The notes beneath the pieces are model-generated. The model was not told where the DNA came from. It was given only the letters and a program-made list of their open reading frames with translations, and did no database searches. Below, piece after piece: positions 8,854-16,449 of a DNA stretch of 64,000 nucleotides (positions within the stretch are counted from its first letter, which is position 1; every line of letters starts with the position of its first letter). Position numbers and translations under genes: made by a program. The DNA is from Arthrobacter sp. P2b (lineage in GTDB: Bacteria; Actinomycetota; Actinomycetes; Actinomycetales; Micrococcaceae), in contig NZ_FVZL01000011.1 of assembly GCF_900168295.1 (NCBI RefSeq), positions 44,982-108,981 on the forward strand. The letters run 5' to 3'.

Positions 8854-9282
8854 ATGGGTTCCTTCATTCTTCGGGTCATCATCAACGCCGCTGCCATCTG
8901 GGCAGCGAGCTGGGTCCTGCCCGGCCTGGAAATCTCCAGCCAGGCGGCCTCCGAGGCTGTGGCCAGGACCGGTGTTACGGAAGGCACGGACACCATCGGC
9001 CTGGTCCTGGCCTACCTCTTTATCGGTGCCATCTTTGGCGTGGTGAACGCGTTTGTCCGGCCCCTGGTGCGGTTCCTCGCACTCCCCATCACCATCCTCA
9101 CCCTGGGACTCTTCACCATCGTCATCAATGCCGCGATGCTGTACCTGACGTCCTGGATCAGCAGTTACACACCGGTGGAGTTCACCATCGACTCCTTCTT
9201 CTGGACCGCCGTACTGGCGGCCATCATCATTTCCCTGGTATCTCTGGTGGCTGGTGTGCTGCCCGGGGGACGGAAGCGTTAG
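8854..9282 (+). CDS. Phage-holin-4 superfamily (YvlD-like) membrane protein
   Basis: A 142-residue membrane protein with four hydrophobic segments. It follows the YvlD pattern: an N-terminal helix ending WVLPGLEI, a glycine-rich second helix (YLFIGAIFGVVNAFVRPL), then LPITILTLGLFTIVINAAMLYLTSW and a last helix. The Pfam name Phage_holin_4_2 reflects fold only. Members are chromosomal and widespread, and this copy has no phage neighbours. The ATG at 8854 is chosen because the hydrophobic start follows immediately; no strong ribosome site is seen. Function unknown, perhaps envelope stress. Confidence 0.8.
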   Translation: MGSFILRVIINAAAIWAASWVLPGLEISSQAASEAVARTGVTEGTDTIGLVLAYLFIGAIFGVVNAFVRPLVRFLALPITILTLGLFTIVINAAMLYLTSWISSYTPVEFTIDSFFWTAVLAAIIISLVSLVAGVLPGGRKR

Positions 9283-9305
9283 CCTGCCGGATTCCACCCG
9301 CCGTG

Positions 9306-10676
9306 CTACCGGCCGCCATGTCCCCGCTCGTGGGCGCGGGGGTCTTGCGGGGTGAGCGTGGGCATGGGGCCCTTAGCCCTCGACAGGGAAAAACGGGTGG
9401 CTGTGGCGGTCCCGCCCGCTCCAAGGACGCCTGTCAGCACTGCGGTGGACTGTAGCAGCGACGGGTCGCTGCTGTCCGCGATTATCCGCGCGGCATCCTG
9501 GTACCCCTCGAAGCTGTGGCCAGGGCCCAGCCCCTTATCCTCCTGAGCGGAAACGGGGGAGGCCATGGATACGGTGACCCGGTTGCGGGTTTCGGGGTTC
9601 GCCAGACCATCGCTTCCGGGCACCCAGTCGGCCTCGTGTTCAAGGTGCAGTGAGCTTACTCCCGCTCCCGGCCTGGTCCCGGCCACCGGCGAGCCGGCTG
9701 TCAGCACATACTTGACGTCGTACTGTTCCAGGACGCGGGGATCGGAAGCCAGGTTCATGGCATGGATCCCGCCCTGGCTGTAGCCCACCGCCACCACGGC
9801 CGCACCACGTTCCGCCCCGGCGGTTTCCAGAGCAGCAAGGACGGCCCGGTTGATCTCCTCCGAGCCGTACAGCATCGCCTCCGCGATGCCGGCTTCGTCG
9901 AAGGGGTTGTCACCGCCCGCGTACATTCCTGCCGCCTGGGTGCCGGGAAGGACCACCACGTACGTTGCAGCACCGCCGTTATGGACCTCAAGGACCTCAA
10001 TGTGTCCGGGACCGCGGGCATCGACGTTCCGGATGCGCTCCAGGAGGCCGGCCGGTGATGCATCCAGTTCCACCTGGGCGGACTCTTCCTGCCGCGCGGC
10101 GAGCGGCCTGGGTATGAAGTTCGCGACCAGGAACATCAGGGCGTCCCGGACGAAGGGTTCCTGATCGATCCTTGCCCGGACATCCGGAGCCGCCAGCCCC
10201 AGCATGGTGATGATGGATTCTGCGGTCCGCCGGTCCGGGACTCCTGCTGCGGCCATGATGGCCCACGAGGTGTTGAACTCCTCCACACTCGTGATTCCGA
10301 GGAACCTCCCGGCGTTGGCACGCCACTCCGCGTCCTCATAGTCCCGGAGGCAGGCACGAATCTGGCTGCTGATGCGCTGTAGCTCTGCCCTGGCAGCCTG
10401 GACGCGCCACTGGCCGTTCCGCACTGCGGCCAGATGGGCGGACGTGGACCATGCCGGCTGCCGGTCAACCCAGCAAAGGTGGTCCAGGATCTGCCCGGTC
10501 TCCTGCTCAACGGCAACGAGGTCACTGGCCAGGGTATCCAGCTTCTCCGCGCCTGCCGTCAGCTCTTCGAGCTGGACGCTGATGCCAGTGGGGCCGCCCC
10601 TGATGCTCAGATGTCCCTCCCTGGAGGGGCCGAACAGGCGAATGCGGTCAGTGTCCATGGGTTGTTCGCCTTGCAT
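9306..10676 (-). CDS. Alpha/beta hydrolase with an N-terminal WXG-like helical region
   Basis: 456 residues. The first 130 residues are helical and rich in Ala, Gln and Arg (VQLEELTAGAEKLDTLASDLVAVE...), like WXG100/ESX-associated proteins, with a Trp in QPAWSTS. The C-terminal half is an alpha/beta hydrolase with nucleophile motif GYSQGG and strands around it (VVVLPGTQ, VVAVG, YVLTAGSPV). A later His in LHLEHEADWVPG could complete the triad. The start shares one base with the stop of the WXG-like gene, so the two are co-expressed. This suggests an enzyme exported with, or acting with, the small partner. No signal peptide is seen. Confidence 0.7.
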   Translation of the reverse strand: MQGEQPMDTDRIRLFGPSREGHLSIRGGPTGISVQLEELTAGAEKLDTLASDLVAVEQETGQILDHLCWVDRQPAWSTSAHLAAVRNGQWRVQAARAELQRISSQIRACLRDYEDAEWRANAGRFLGITSVEEFNTSWAIMAAAGVPDRRTAESIITMLGLAAPDVRARIDQEPFVRDALMFLVANFIPRPLAARQEESAQVELDASPAGLLERIRNVDARGPGHIEVLEVHNGGAATYVVVLPGTQAAGMYAGGDNPFDEAGIAEAMLYGSEEINRAVLAALETAGAERGAAVVAVGYSQGGIHAMNLASDPRVLEQYDVKYVLTAGSPVAGTRPGAGVSSLHLEHEADWVPGSDGLANPETRNRVTVSMASPVSAQEDKGLGPGHSFEGYQDAARIIADSSDPSLLQSTAVLTGVLGAGGTATATRFSLSRAKGPMPTLTPQDPRAHERGHGGR

Positions 10677-10975
10677 CAGTGCTGGCTATTGGCGAGTGCA
10701 GCCGCGACGCTCTCCTGGGCATGCCGTGCAACGGCGGCCTTGGCTTCCGCCAGGCATTCCGAAGCCTGGCGCAGGGCAGCGTCCTGGCGGGCGACGGTGT
10801 TCCGGTAGGCCTGCCCCGCCGGTGACTGCCAGTCGAGCAGCTGGATAGCCCTCAGGCCAGCGATGACTTCCTCAACCCTTGCCATGCAGGACCCGAGCCG
10901 TCCCGCCAGTGGCATGAGGTCGGCGGCGACATGGTCTGCCGCTCCGGGCATGCCGTCCCCCAGTACATTCCACAT
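10676..10975 (-). CDS. Small WXG100-like helical protein
   Basis: 99 residues, almost all helix, with a turn DWQSPAGQAYR at residues 50-60 that resembles the W-x-G hairpin between the two helices of ESAT-6 family proteins. The length (about 100) also fits. A GGGGGAG ribosome site lies just before the ATG at 10975. It overlaps the start of the hydrolase gene by one base. No ESX secretion ATPase is in the window, so the partner machinery would be elsewhere. The W-x-S in place of W-x-G lowers certainty. Confidence 0.6.
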   Translation of the reverse strand: MWNVLGDGMPGAADHVAADLMPLAGRLGSCMARVEEVIAGLRAIQLLDWQSPAGQAYRNTVARQDAALRQASECLAEAKAAVARHAQESVAAALANSQH

Positions 10976-11148
10976 CCGCACTCCCCCACCCTGGGCAGCC
11001 CACGGGTTGCTGCCCTCGCATTGCTTTACTGATGCGACAACGCTAAGGAAGACCCGGCAGCAACCCCAGCACCGCCGGCGGCTATGTGGACAAGTAACGT
11101 GCAAAGGCACGCTTAAGGAGCCGCCGGAGTTCGTGAAAGAATCAGCAC
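10976..11148. promoter_or_regulatory. Divergent region between the WXG-like gene and purB, with two short hairpins
   Basis: Two adjacent hairpins can be drawn: GGGCAGC/GCTGCCC (10993-10999 and 11009-11015) and TCGCAT/ATGCGA (11016-11021 and 11032-11037). They abut exactly and lie about 110-155 bases before purB. They could be leader structures or operators. I do not see a known purine riboswitch core. No confident -10 box was found. Confidence 0.3.
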
Positions 11149-12591
11149 ATGCCTGAAACTGCCGCCACAGCTGATACACGTACGCCCTCAGGACGCCTGG
11201 CCCTTGCCGCGTCACCGGAAAAAATCGCGCTCGGTCCCCTGGACGGCCGGTACCAGTCCGCCGTCGCGCCGCTGGTTGATTACCTGTCCGAAGCTGCGCT
11301 GAACCGTGACCGTGTGGCTGTGGAAGTGGAATGGCTCATCCACCTGACCAGCAACAACGTCCTCCCGGGCGCCGGGCGGCTCACCCCGGAACAGGAGGAG
11401 CAGCTCCGCGCCATCGTCACCGAATTCGACGCCGCGTCCGTCGCTGAACTGGCCGAAATCGAAGCCGTCACGGTTCACGACGTCAAAGCCGTGGAGTACT
11501 ACATCGGACGCCGCCTCCCCGGCATCGGCATTGAAAACCTGACGGCCATGGTCCACTTCGGCTGCACATCCGAGGACATCAACAACCTCTCCTACGCCCT
11601 GGGAGTCAAGGGCGCTGTGGAGGACGTGTGGCTGCCCGCCGCCCGCGCGCTCGTGGACCAGATCAGCAGGATGGCTGAGGACAATCGCGCCGTTCCCATG
11701 CTGTCCCGGACCCACGGGCAGCCGGCCACGCCCACTACCCTGGGCAAGGAACTGGCGGTCATCGCACACCGCCTCACACGCCAGCTGGAGCGGATCGCCC
11801 GGACGGAGTACCTCGGCAAGATCAACGGTGCCACCGGCACCTACGCCGCCCACGTTGCGTCGGTTCCCGGCGCAGACTGGCAGCACGTCGCAAAGTCCTT
11901 CGTGGAAGGGCTGGGGCTGACCTGGAACCCCCTCACCACGCAGATTGAAAGCCACGACTGGCAGGCAGAACTGTACGCCGACGTCGCGCGTTTCAACCGC
12001 ATCCTGCACAACGTCTGCACGGACATCTGGAGCTACATCTCCATCGGCTACTTCGCCCAGATCCCCGTGGCCGGAGCCACCGGTTCCTCCACCATGCCGC
12101 ACAAGGTCAACCCGATCCGCTTCGAGAACGCCGAGGCCAACCTCGAAATCTCCAACGGCCTGCTGGACACCCTGGCCGCCACCCTGGTGACCTCCCGCTG
12201 GCAGCGCGACCTCACGGACTCCTCCAGCCAGCGCAACATCGGCGTGGCCTTTGGCCACTCACTGCTCGCCATCTCCAACGTCGCCAAAGGCCTGGAACGC
12301 CTGGACGTAGCTGAGGACGTGCTGGCCGGGGATCTCGACACCAACTGGGAAGTCCTGGGCGAGGCCATCCAAATGGTCATGCGCGCGGAGGCGATTGCCG
12401 GCGTCGAAGGCATGGAAAACCCGTACGAGCGGCTCAAGGACCTCACCCGGGGCCAGCGCGTGGACGCCGCCCGCATGCAGGAATTCGTGCAGAGCCTGGG
12501 CCTTTCAGCCGACGCTGAGGCCCGCCTGCTCGCTCTGACGCCCGGGAAGTACACGGGCATCGCCGACCAGCTGGTGGACCACCTCAAGTAG
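11149..12591 (+). CDS. purB: Adenylosuccinate lyase
   Basis: 480 residues, the long E. coli-like form. It catalyses two fumarate-releasing steps of purine synthesis: SAICAR to AICAR and adenylosuccinate to AMP. The family signature GSSTMPHKVNPIRFEN is near residue 311, with the catalytic serine in the SS pair. The general-acid histidine region SRTHGQPATPTTLGKE lies near residue 185. LGPLDGRYQ at the start is typical of PurB. The ATG is assigned from homology in the N-terminus; the nearest purine-rich site is weak. A strong hairpin lies 34 bases downstream. Confidence 0.95.
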   Translation: MPETAATADTRTPSGRLALAASPEKIALGPLDGRYQSAVAPLVDYLSEAALNRDRVAVEVEWLIHLTSNNVLPGAGRLTPEQEEQLRAIVTEFDAASVAELAEIEAVTVHDVKAVEYYIGRRLPGIGIENLTAMVHFGCTSEDINNLSYALGVKGAVEDVWLPAARALVDQISRMAEDNRAVPMLSRTHGQPATPTTLGKELAVIAHRLTRQLERIARTEYLGKINGATGTYAAHVASVPGADWQHVAKSFVEGLGLTWNPLTTQIESHDWQAELYADVARFNRILHNVCTDIWSYISIGYFAQIPVAGATGSSTMPHKVNPIRFENAEANLEISNGLLDTLAATLVTSRWQRDLTDSSSQRNIGVAFGHSLLAISNVAKGLERLDVAEDVLAGDLDTNWEVLGEAIQMVMRAEAIAGVEGMENPYERLKDLTRGQRVDAARMQEFVQSLGLSADAEARLLALTPGKYTGIADQLVDHLK

Positions 12592-12625
12592 GCCGGCCGG
12601 CAAACATCAAAGGAAGTACGACGGC

Positions 12626-12653
12626 GGCGCCGGGCTCTGGCGGGCCCGGCGCC
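12626..12653 (+). terminator. Hairpin terminator after purB
   Basis: GGCGCCGGGC (12626-12635) pairs perfectly with GCCCGGCGCC (12644-12653) across an eight-base loop. Only a short TT follows, so it is a strong stem with a poor T tract, common in GC-rich actinobacteria. Confidence 0.65.
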
Positions 12654-12720
12654 TTCGCGTTGCCAGGCCCTGCACGGCGCCGGTCCACGGTCCTGTTGCC
12701 GGGGTGCGAAACTGGAGAGC

Positions 12721-13398
12721 ATGAAGCTGCTGCTCATCCGTCATGGACAAACCCCCGGCAACGTCCTTGGCCAGCTGGATACCGCCCATCCGGGGCCCGG
12801 GCTCACCGAACTTGGCGAACGGCAGGCCGAGGCCATGGCCAGGTCGCTGGCCAACGAGCCGATCGGCGCGCTGTATGCCTCCACCCTGATCCGCACACAG
12901 ATCACCGCGGCGCCGCTGGGCAAGCTGCACAGCCTGGACGTGACCGTGCTGGATGGCCTTCATGAGATCGAGGCCGGCGCCTTGGAAAAACTGACAGACC
13001 ACGAGTCCCACAAGCGGTACATGGGGACGGTGTTCGCCTGGGCGGCCGGGGATCTTGATGTCCGCATGCCGGCGGGGCCGGACGGCCACGCGTTCTTCGA
13101 CCGCTTCGACGCTGCCATCACCCGGGTGGTGGACCAGGCGGCTCAAGGAAAGCATGAAACTGCAGCGGTAGTCAGCCATGGTGCCGCGATCCGCACCTGG
13201 GCCGGGCGCCGGGCGGAGGACGCTGACCACGAGTTCGCCGCACGCCACGTACTGGCGAACACCGGAATCGTCGCCCTGGAAGGCGACCCCGACGCGGGCT
13301 GGAAACTGCTCCATTGGGACGGCAGCCCTGTCGGCGGGCTGGCCCTCGCAGATCCCACGGCAGAAGATCCTACCGGTGGGAACGTAGCGGGCCCTTAG
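12721..13398 (+). CDS. Histidine phosphatase family protein (phosphoglycerate mutase-like)
   Basis: 225 residues. The phosphorylated histidine is in LLIRHGQT at residues 4-11, followed by the usual LTELGERQAEAMA and a YASTLIRTQITA segment. The second catalytic His is in VVSHGAAIRTW near residue 155. These proteins remove phosphate from small molecules or act as mutases; the substrate cannot be read from sequence. GGAGAG lies just before the ATG. The gene is alone on its strand between purB and the convergent kinase gene. Confidence 0.85.
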   Translation: MKLLLIRHGQTPGNVLGQLDTAHPGPGLTELGERQAEAMARSLANEPIGALYASTLIRTQITAAPLGKLHSLDVTVLDGLHEIEAGALEKLTDHESHKRYMGTVFAWAAGDLDVRMPAGPDGHAFFDRFDAAITRVVDQAAQGKHETAAVVSHGAAIRTWAGRRAEDADHEFAARHVLANTGIVALEGDPDAGWKLLHWDGSPVGGLALADPTAEDPTGGNVAGP

Positions 13399-13408
13399 CC
13401 GTCACGGC

Positions 13409-14317
13409 TCAGTGCTGCGGGACAAGCCGTGCGGCAAACGCCGCAGCCTCTTCCGCCGTCGGACGTTCCCGGCTGTCCATGGCCGTCAGGGACCGCAGGA
13501 ACGGCCTCCAGCGGGGCGCCACGACATCAGGAACATCAGGGCTGCGAAGCGTCCTGGCCACCAGGGATTCGATGGCAGTCCCGGGAAACGCCTTGGTCCC
13601 GGTCAGCAGTTCCAGGAGGACCAGCCCCAGGGAGTAGACATCCCACGATGGCCGGGCGGCCCCTCCTGCTGCCTGTTCCGGGCTCATGTAGTGCACTGTT
13701 CCGGAGGAGATGCCCGGCTCGGGTGCTGAGGCGGCTGCCGCTGTGATTCCGAAGTCGATGATCCGGACAGGACTTCTCCGCAGGCCGCTCAGCATCAGGT
13801 TGGCAGGCTTGATGTCGCGGTGGACCAGGCCCTTGGAGTGAAGGTGGGCGAGCGCACTGAACAGCCCGTGGGCCCAGACTGCCACGTCGCCGGGGTTGTG
13901 GCTGTTGATCCGGACTGCCTCGGACATGCTGGATCCCAGCGCCAGCTCCTGCACCAGGAACGGCCGCCCGCCGTGCGGTCCGTGGTCCGGCAGGGAACCG
14001 TGGGCAATGAACCTGATGATGGAGGGATGATCCAGCGCCGCCAGGATGCCGGCTTCGTTGCGGATCCGCTCGTGCTGCTTGGCTGAGTGCACCGAAGCCA
14101 TCTTGACGGCCACATCCGGTCCGCCTGCGAGGTCCACGGCCCGGAAGACTTCTGCTGCGGAACCGCGCCCAAGGCGTTCCTTGAGGTAAAAGCGCCCCGC
14201 GACGACGACGCTTCCGTCAGGGTTCTCGGCGCGGCGAGGCCGGTGCGCACGTCCCCGTTCCGGGTGTCCCTGTTCGCTGGGTGCGTGTTTTGCGGGAGCC
14301 AGGGCGGGCGCGGTCAT
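13409..14317 (-). CDS. Soluble Ser/Thr protein kinase
   Basis: 302 residues with a complete Hanks-type kinase domain. It has the glycine loop GRGSAAEV (about 50-57), the ATP lysine in VAVKMAS (Lys 72), HRDIKPANL (about 167-175), IIDFGI (about 187-192) and the activation segment HYMSPEQAAGG. There is no membrane helix and no PASTA or other sensor domain, so it is cytosolic, unlike PknB. The 40-residue N-terminal tail is Arg/Pro-rich. Its ATG overlaps the stop of the upstream Cys-containing gene by four bases (ATGA at 14314-14317), so the small protein may be its partner or substrate. Confidence 0.88.
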   Translation of the reverse strand: MTAPALAPAKHAPSEQGHPERGRAHRPRRAENPDGSVVVAGRFYLKERLGRGSAAEVFRAVDLAGGPDVAVKMASVHSAKQHERIRNEAGILAALDHPSIIRFIAHGSLPDHGPHGGRPFLVQELALGSSMSEAVRINSHNPGDVAVWAHGLFSALAHLHSKGLVHRDIKPANLMLSGLRRSPVRIIDFGITAAAASAPEPGISSGTVHYMSPEQAAGGAARPSWDVYSLGLVLLELLTGTKAFPGTAIESLVARTLRSPDVPDVVAPRWRPFLRSLTAMDSRERPTAEEAAAFAARLVPQH

Positions 14318-14553
14318 GGGTGCCGTGGCGGGGCGCAGGCTTCGGCCAGGACTGCCGCTTCATCGGCGGAGTCAGCGGGCAGCCAGGCATCGAGCTGGAA
14401 TCCGCAGCGGCAACGCCATACCGGCGGCAGTTCGATGAGGACGGCATCGTCCGGCGGAAAGCTGTAACCAGCGCCCACCCGCCCGATGGCAGGAGTGGCA
14501 AGTTCCATGGGCGTCCCGCAATGGACTTCGGTAAAAGTGGTCAACGCGCTCAC
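14314..14553 (-). CDS. Small conserved-looking Cys-containing protein of unknown function
   Basis: 79 residues from a GTG at 14553 (GTG AGC GCG). It contains HCGTPMEL near the N-terminus and WRCRCGFQLDAW in the middle, so three cysteines and one His could bind a metal in a zinc-ribbon manner. The C-terminus is acidic then Pro-rich. AGGGAG lies close before the start. It is co-translated with the downstream kinase (ATGA overlap), and it begins about 70 nt after the MarR gene. I do not recognise a named family. Confidence 0.55.
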   Translation of the reverse strand: MSALTTFTEVHCGTPMELATPAIGRVGAGYSFPPDDAVLIELPPVWRCRCGFQLDAWLPADSADEAAVLAEACAPPRHP

Positions 14554-14585
14554 GACTCCCTAAGGAAGAAACTTCAAGGTTGATC

Positions 14586-14619
14586 GTAAGCTTACATATT
14601 ACTAGCTAGACTAGCTAGT
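14586..14619. promoter_or_regulatory. Two perfect palindromes between the MarR gene and the kinase operon
   Basis: GTAAGCTTAC occupies 14586-14595. A 19-bp perfect palindrome, ACTAGCTAG-A-CTAGCTAGT, occupies 14601-14619. The second ends five bases past the MarR stop codon. They lie 33-66 bases before the GTG of the Cys-protein gene, where an operator for that operon would be. MarR proteins bind palindromes of this length, so the neighbouring regulator is the natural candidate. Confidence 0.5.
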
Positions 14620-14623
14620 CCGA

Positions 14624-15136
14624 CTAGTTACTTTTTTGGTGCCCGTCCCTGACGGAGAGGGCATCCGTCATCTGCTGCAGGAAGTCGACCACGACGTGGG
14701 CCTGGTCCGCCGTCAGACCTTCGGCAACAGTCATCATCCGGCGGTGCATCGCACCCAGCGTTTCGCGCACCTCCGTGTCGGATTCCACGGTGGGAATGAC
14801 GACGATGGAGCGGCGGTCGGAGGGGTGGGCCTCGCGGCGGACGTGCCCGCTGGCGACCAGCCTGTCGATCAGCGAGGTGGTGGACGCGCTGGTGATGCCG
14901 AGGAATTGGCTCAAATCCTTGGGAACAACCGCCTTCCCGGAAGCCTGCGCGCGGAGGAGGAAGCGTAGCGCCAGGATGTCCGTTTCGCCCATGCCCATGG
15001 AGTCCCTGGTGGAACGGCGGACGGCAGTCTCCGCGGCCCGGTAATCGCGCAGTGACTTCAGCACGGCAGCACCGTAATCCAACCGCCCGTCCGGACCGTA
15101 CCAGTAGCCGGAGCCTTCGTTACCCGTGGAACCCAT
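14624..15136 (-). CDS. MarR-family transcriptional regulator
   Basis: 170 residues with a MarR winged-helix fold. Helices lead to MGETDILALRFLLRAQ, the recognition region LSQFLGITSASTTSLIDRLVASGHV, and the wing REAHPSDRRSIVVIP with the conserved DRR. The effector is unknown. The ATG at 15136 follows TAAGAT (15143-15148 on the minus strand) by exactly six bases, pointing to a leaderless mRNA; TTGCCT (15164-15169) could be its -35. It is followed by the CTAG-rich palindrome and the Cys-protein/kinase pair. Confidence 0.88.
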   Translation of the reverse strand: MGSTGNEGSGYWYGPDGRLDYGAAVLKSLRDYRAAETAVRRSTRDSMGMGETDILALRFLLRAQASGKAVVPKDLSQFLGITSASTTSLIDRLVASGHVRREAHPSDRRSIVVIPTVESDTEVRETLGAMHRRMMTVAEGLTADQAHVVVDFLQQMTDALSVRDGHQKSN

Positions 15137-15142
15137 GGATTG

Positions 15143-15169
15143 ATCTTAGACCAACTGATAAGTAGGCAA
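15143..15169 (-). promoter_or_regulatory. Predicted leaderless promoter of the MarR gene
   Basis: On the minus strand TTGCCT (15164-15169) and TAAGAT (15143-15148) are separated by 15 bases, and the ATG begins six bases after TAAGAT. The spacer is short, but the position of the TAnnnT box relative to the ATG repeats that seen at several other genes here. A GCTAGC palindrome lies just upstream near 15170. Confidence 0.4.
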
Positions 15170-15290
15170 GCTAGCAATACAGGCTAAGCGGCCCGTCCAC
15201 GTTATCCAACCGCTTACGCAGAAGAAACACCCGCGTAACCGCCGGCTTCTAGCCTTTTAATGCATATCCCTTCGGCGAATCGAGGCAGAC

Positions 15291-15794
15291 ATGCAGACCA
15301 ATCCGCGGCTGAACATCCGGCAGGTATCCTGGTCCAACCCTGTGGGCGCCGACCTGCGCCGAGCGCAGCAGGCTGAACTCGATGCGCGCTTTGGTACCCC
15401 TGACCACGAACCCGGCACACCGCCGTCGGGCGCTGACTGCGCCGTGTTCCTGGTGGCGTATGACAAGGGATCGGGCCAGCCCGTGGGCTGCGGCGGCCTC
15501 CGGCTCCTGGATTCCACCACCGCCGAGATCAAGCGCCTGTACGTCCTTCCCTACACCCGAGGCTCGGGCGTGGCCAGCTCCATCCTGGCCGCACTGGAGG
15601 CAGAGGCACACAAACAGGGGATCACCAGGATCAAGGCCGAAGCCGGTTCCGCACAGCCGGACGGCCGCAATTTCTACCAGAACTCCGGGTTTGAGCCGGT
15701 CCCGAATTATGGTCCCTATATCGGGGTGGAACACTCCTACTGCTACGCCAAGAGCATTGATGCACGAAGCGCTGCCCACACGGCCATGGCATAA
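15291..15794 (+). CDS. GNAT-family N-acetyltransferase
   Basis: 167 residues. The acetyl-CoA binding motif A is visible as IKRLYVLPYTRGSGVASSIL, a variant of the R/Q-x-x-G-x-G/A loop. A preceding beta strand holds GCGGLRLL, and the C-terminal half holds FYQNSGFEPV, typical of GNAT strand 7. The acceptor substrate is unknown. GAGGCAGAC precedes the ATG. It is codirectional with the thioesterase gene 52 nt downstream, but that gene appears to have its own start signal. Confidence 0.85.
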   Translation: MQTNPRLNIRQVSWSNPVGADLRRAQQAELDARFGTPDHEPGTPPSGADCAVFLVAYDKGSGQPVGCGGLRLLDSTTAEIKRLYVLPYTRGSGVASSILAALEAEAHKQGITRIKAEAGSAQPDGRNFYQNSGFEPVPNYGPYIGVEHSYCYAKSIDARSAAHTAMA

Positions 15795-15834
15795 GGGCCG
15801 GCGTCACAAGTGCGTAGGGATTCCGCGCCTCGGC

Positions 15835-15840
15835 TAATCT
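15835..15840 (+). promoter_or_regulatory. Predicted -10 box for a leaderless thioesterase mRNA
   Basis: TAATCT lies exactly six bases before the ATG at 15847 and no ribosome site is present. No good -35 was found. Confidence 0.4.
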
Positions 15841-15846
15841 CGGCCT

Positions 15847-16281
15847 ATGGAAACAGCAGACATCACCTTCCGCACCCGCAAGTGGGTACGTCCTGAGGAC
15901 CTCAACGCCAACGGGACCCTGTTCGGTGGAAGCCTGCTGAAGTGGATTGACGAGGAAGCCGCGATCTACGCCATCCTCCAGCTGGGCAACGGCAGGGCGG
16001 TGACAAAGTACATCTCGGAAATCAACTTCGTCAGCTCGGCCGTCCAGGGCGACCTGATCGAGATGGGCCTGACGGCCACGCGGTTCGGCAGGACATCGCT
16101 GACCATGCGCGCCGAAGTCCGCAACATGATCACCCGGCAGAGCATCCTCACCATCGAGGAGATCGTCTTCGTTAACCTGAATCCCTCCGGAAAGCCCGAA
16201 CCGCATGGCTACACGGAGATCACCTATGACCGCGACCGCATTCCCACCCACCACCTGACCGAAACAGTGACCCAGGACTGA
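15847..16281 (+). CDS. Hotdog-fold acyl-CoA thioesterase
   Basis: 144 residues with the YciA/BACH-type hotdog pattern: NANGTLFGGSLLKWIDEEAA, where the Asn-x-x-Gly-x-Leu-x-Gly-Gly loop leads into the central helix and its acidic active-site residue. A VTKYISEINFVSSA strand and GLTATRFGRTSLTM follow. It hydrolyses acyl-CoA, probably medium chain, in the cytosol. Genes of this type are usually constitutive. There is a TAATCT box six bases before the start. Confidence 0.87.
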   Translation: METADITFRTRKWVRPEDLNANGTLFGGSLLKWIDEEAAIYAILQLGNGRAVTKYISEINFVSSAVQGDLIEMGLTATRFGRTSLTMRAEVRNMITRQSILTIEEIVFVNLNPSGKPEPHGYTEITYDRDRIPTHHLTETVTQD

Positions 16282-16354
16282 CGTTTCACCCGGCGTTCAC
16301 CCGGACGCCGCCCATCATTCCCTCCACTGGACCACAGTGAACAGCCGGGCTGTT

Positions 16355-16404
16355 TATCGAATCGATAGCAAAACGGCCCCACATTCCGCCTGCCCGGCTA
16401 TAGG
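16355..16404 (+). promoter_or_regulatory. Operator-like palindrome and -10 box before the ABC importer
   Basis: A perfect 13-bp palindrome TATCGA-A-TCGATA lies at 16355-16367. A TATAGG box lies at 16399-16404, about 45 bases before the GTG start. The palindrome is upstream of the likely -35, which would suit an activator or a repressor that blocks polymerase. The regulator is unknown. Confidence 0.4.
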
Positions 16405-16449
16405 CTGTGCGGACATGCTCCGGTTCCAGTGCAGAAATGAGTCCTGATC

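Noticed and set aside
10976..11148. A purine riboswitch before purB
   Set aside because: The two adjacent hairpins lack the three-way junction and conserved loop bases of the purine aptamer.
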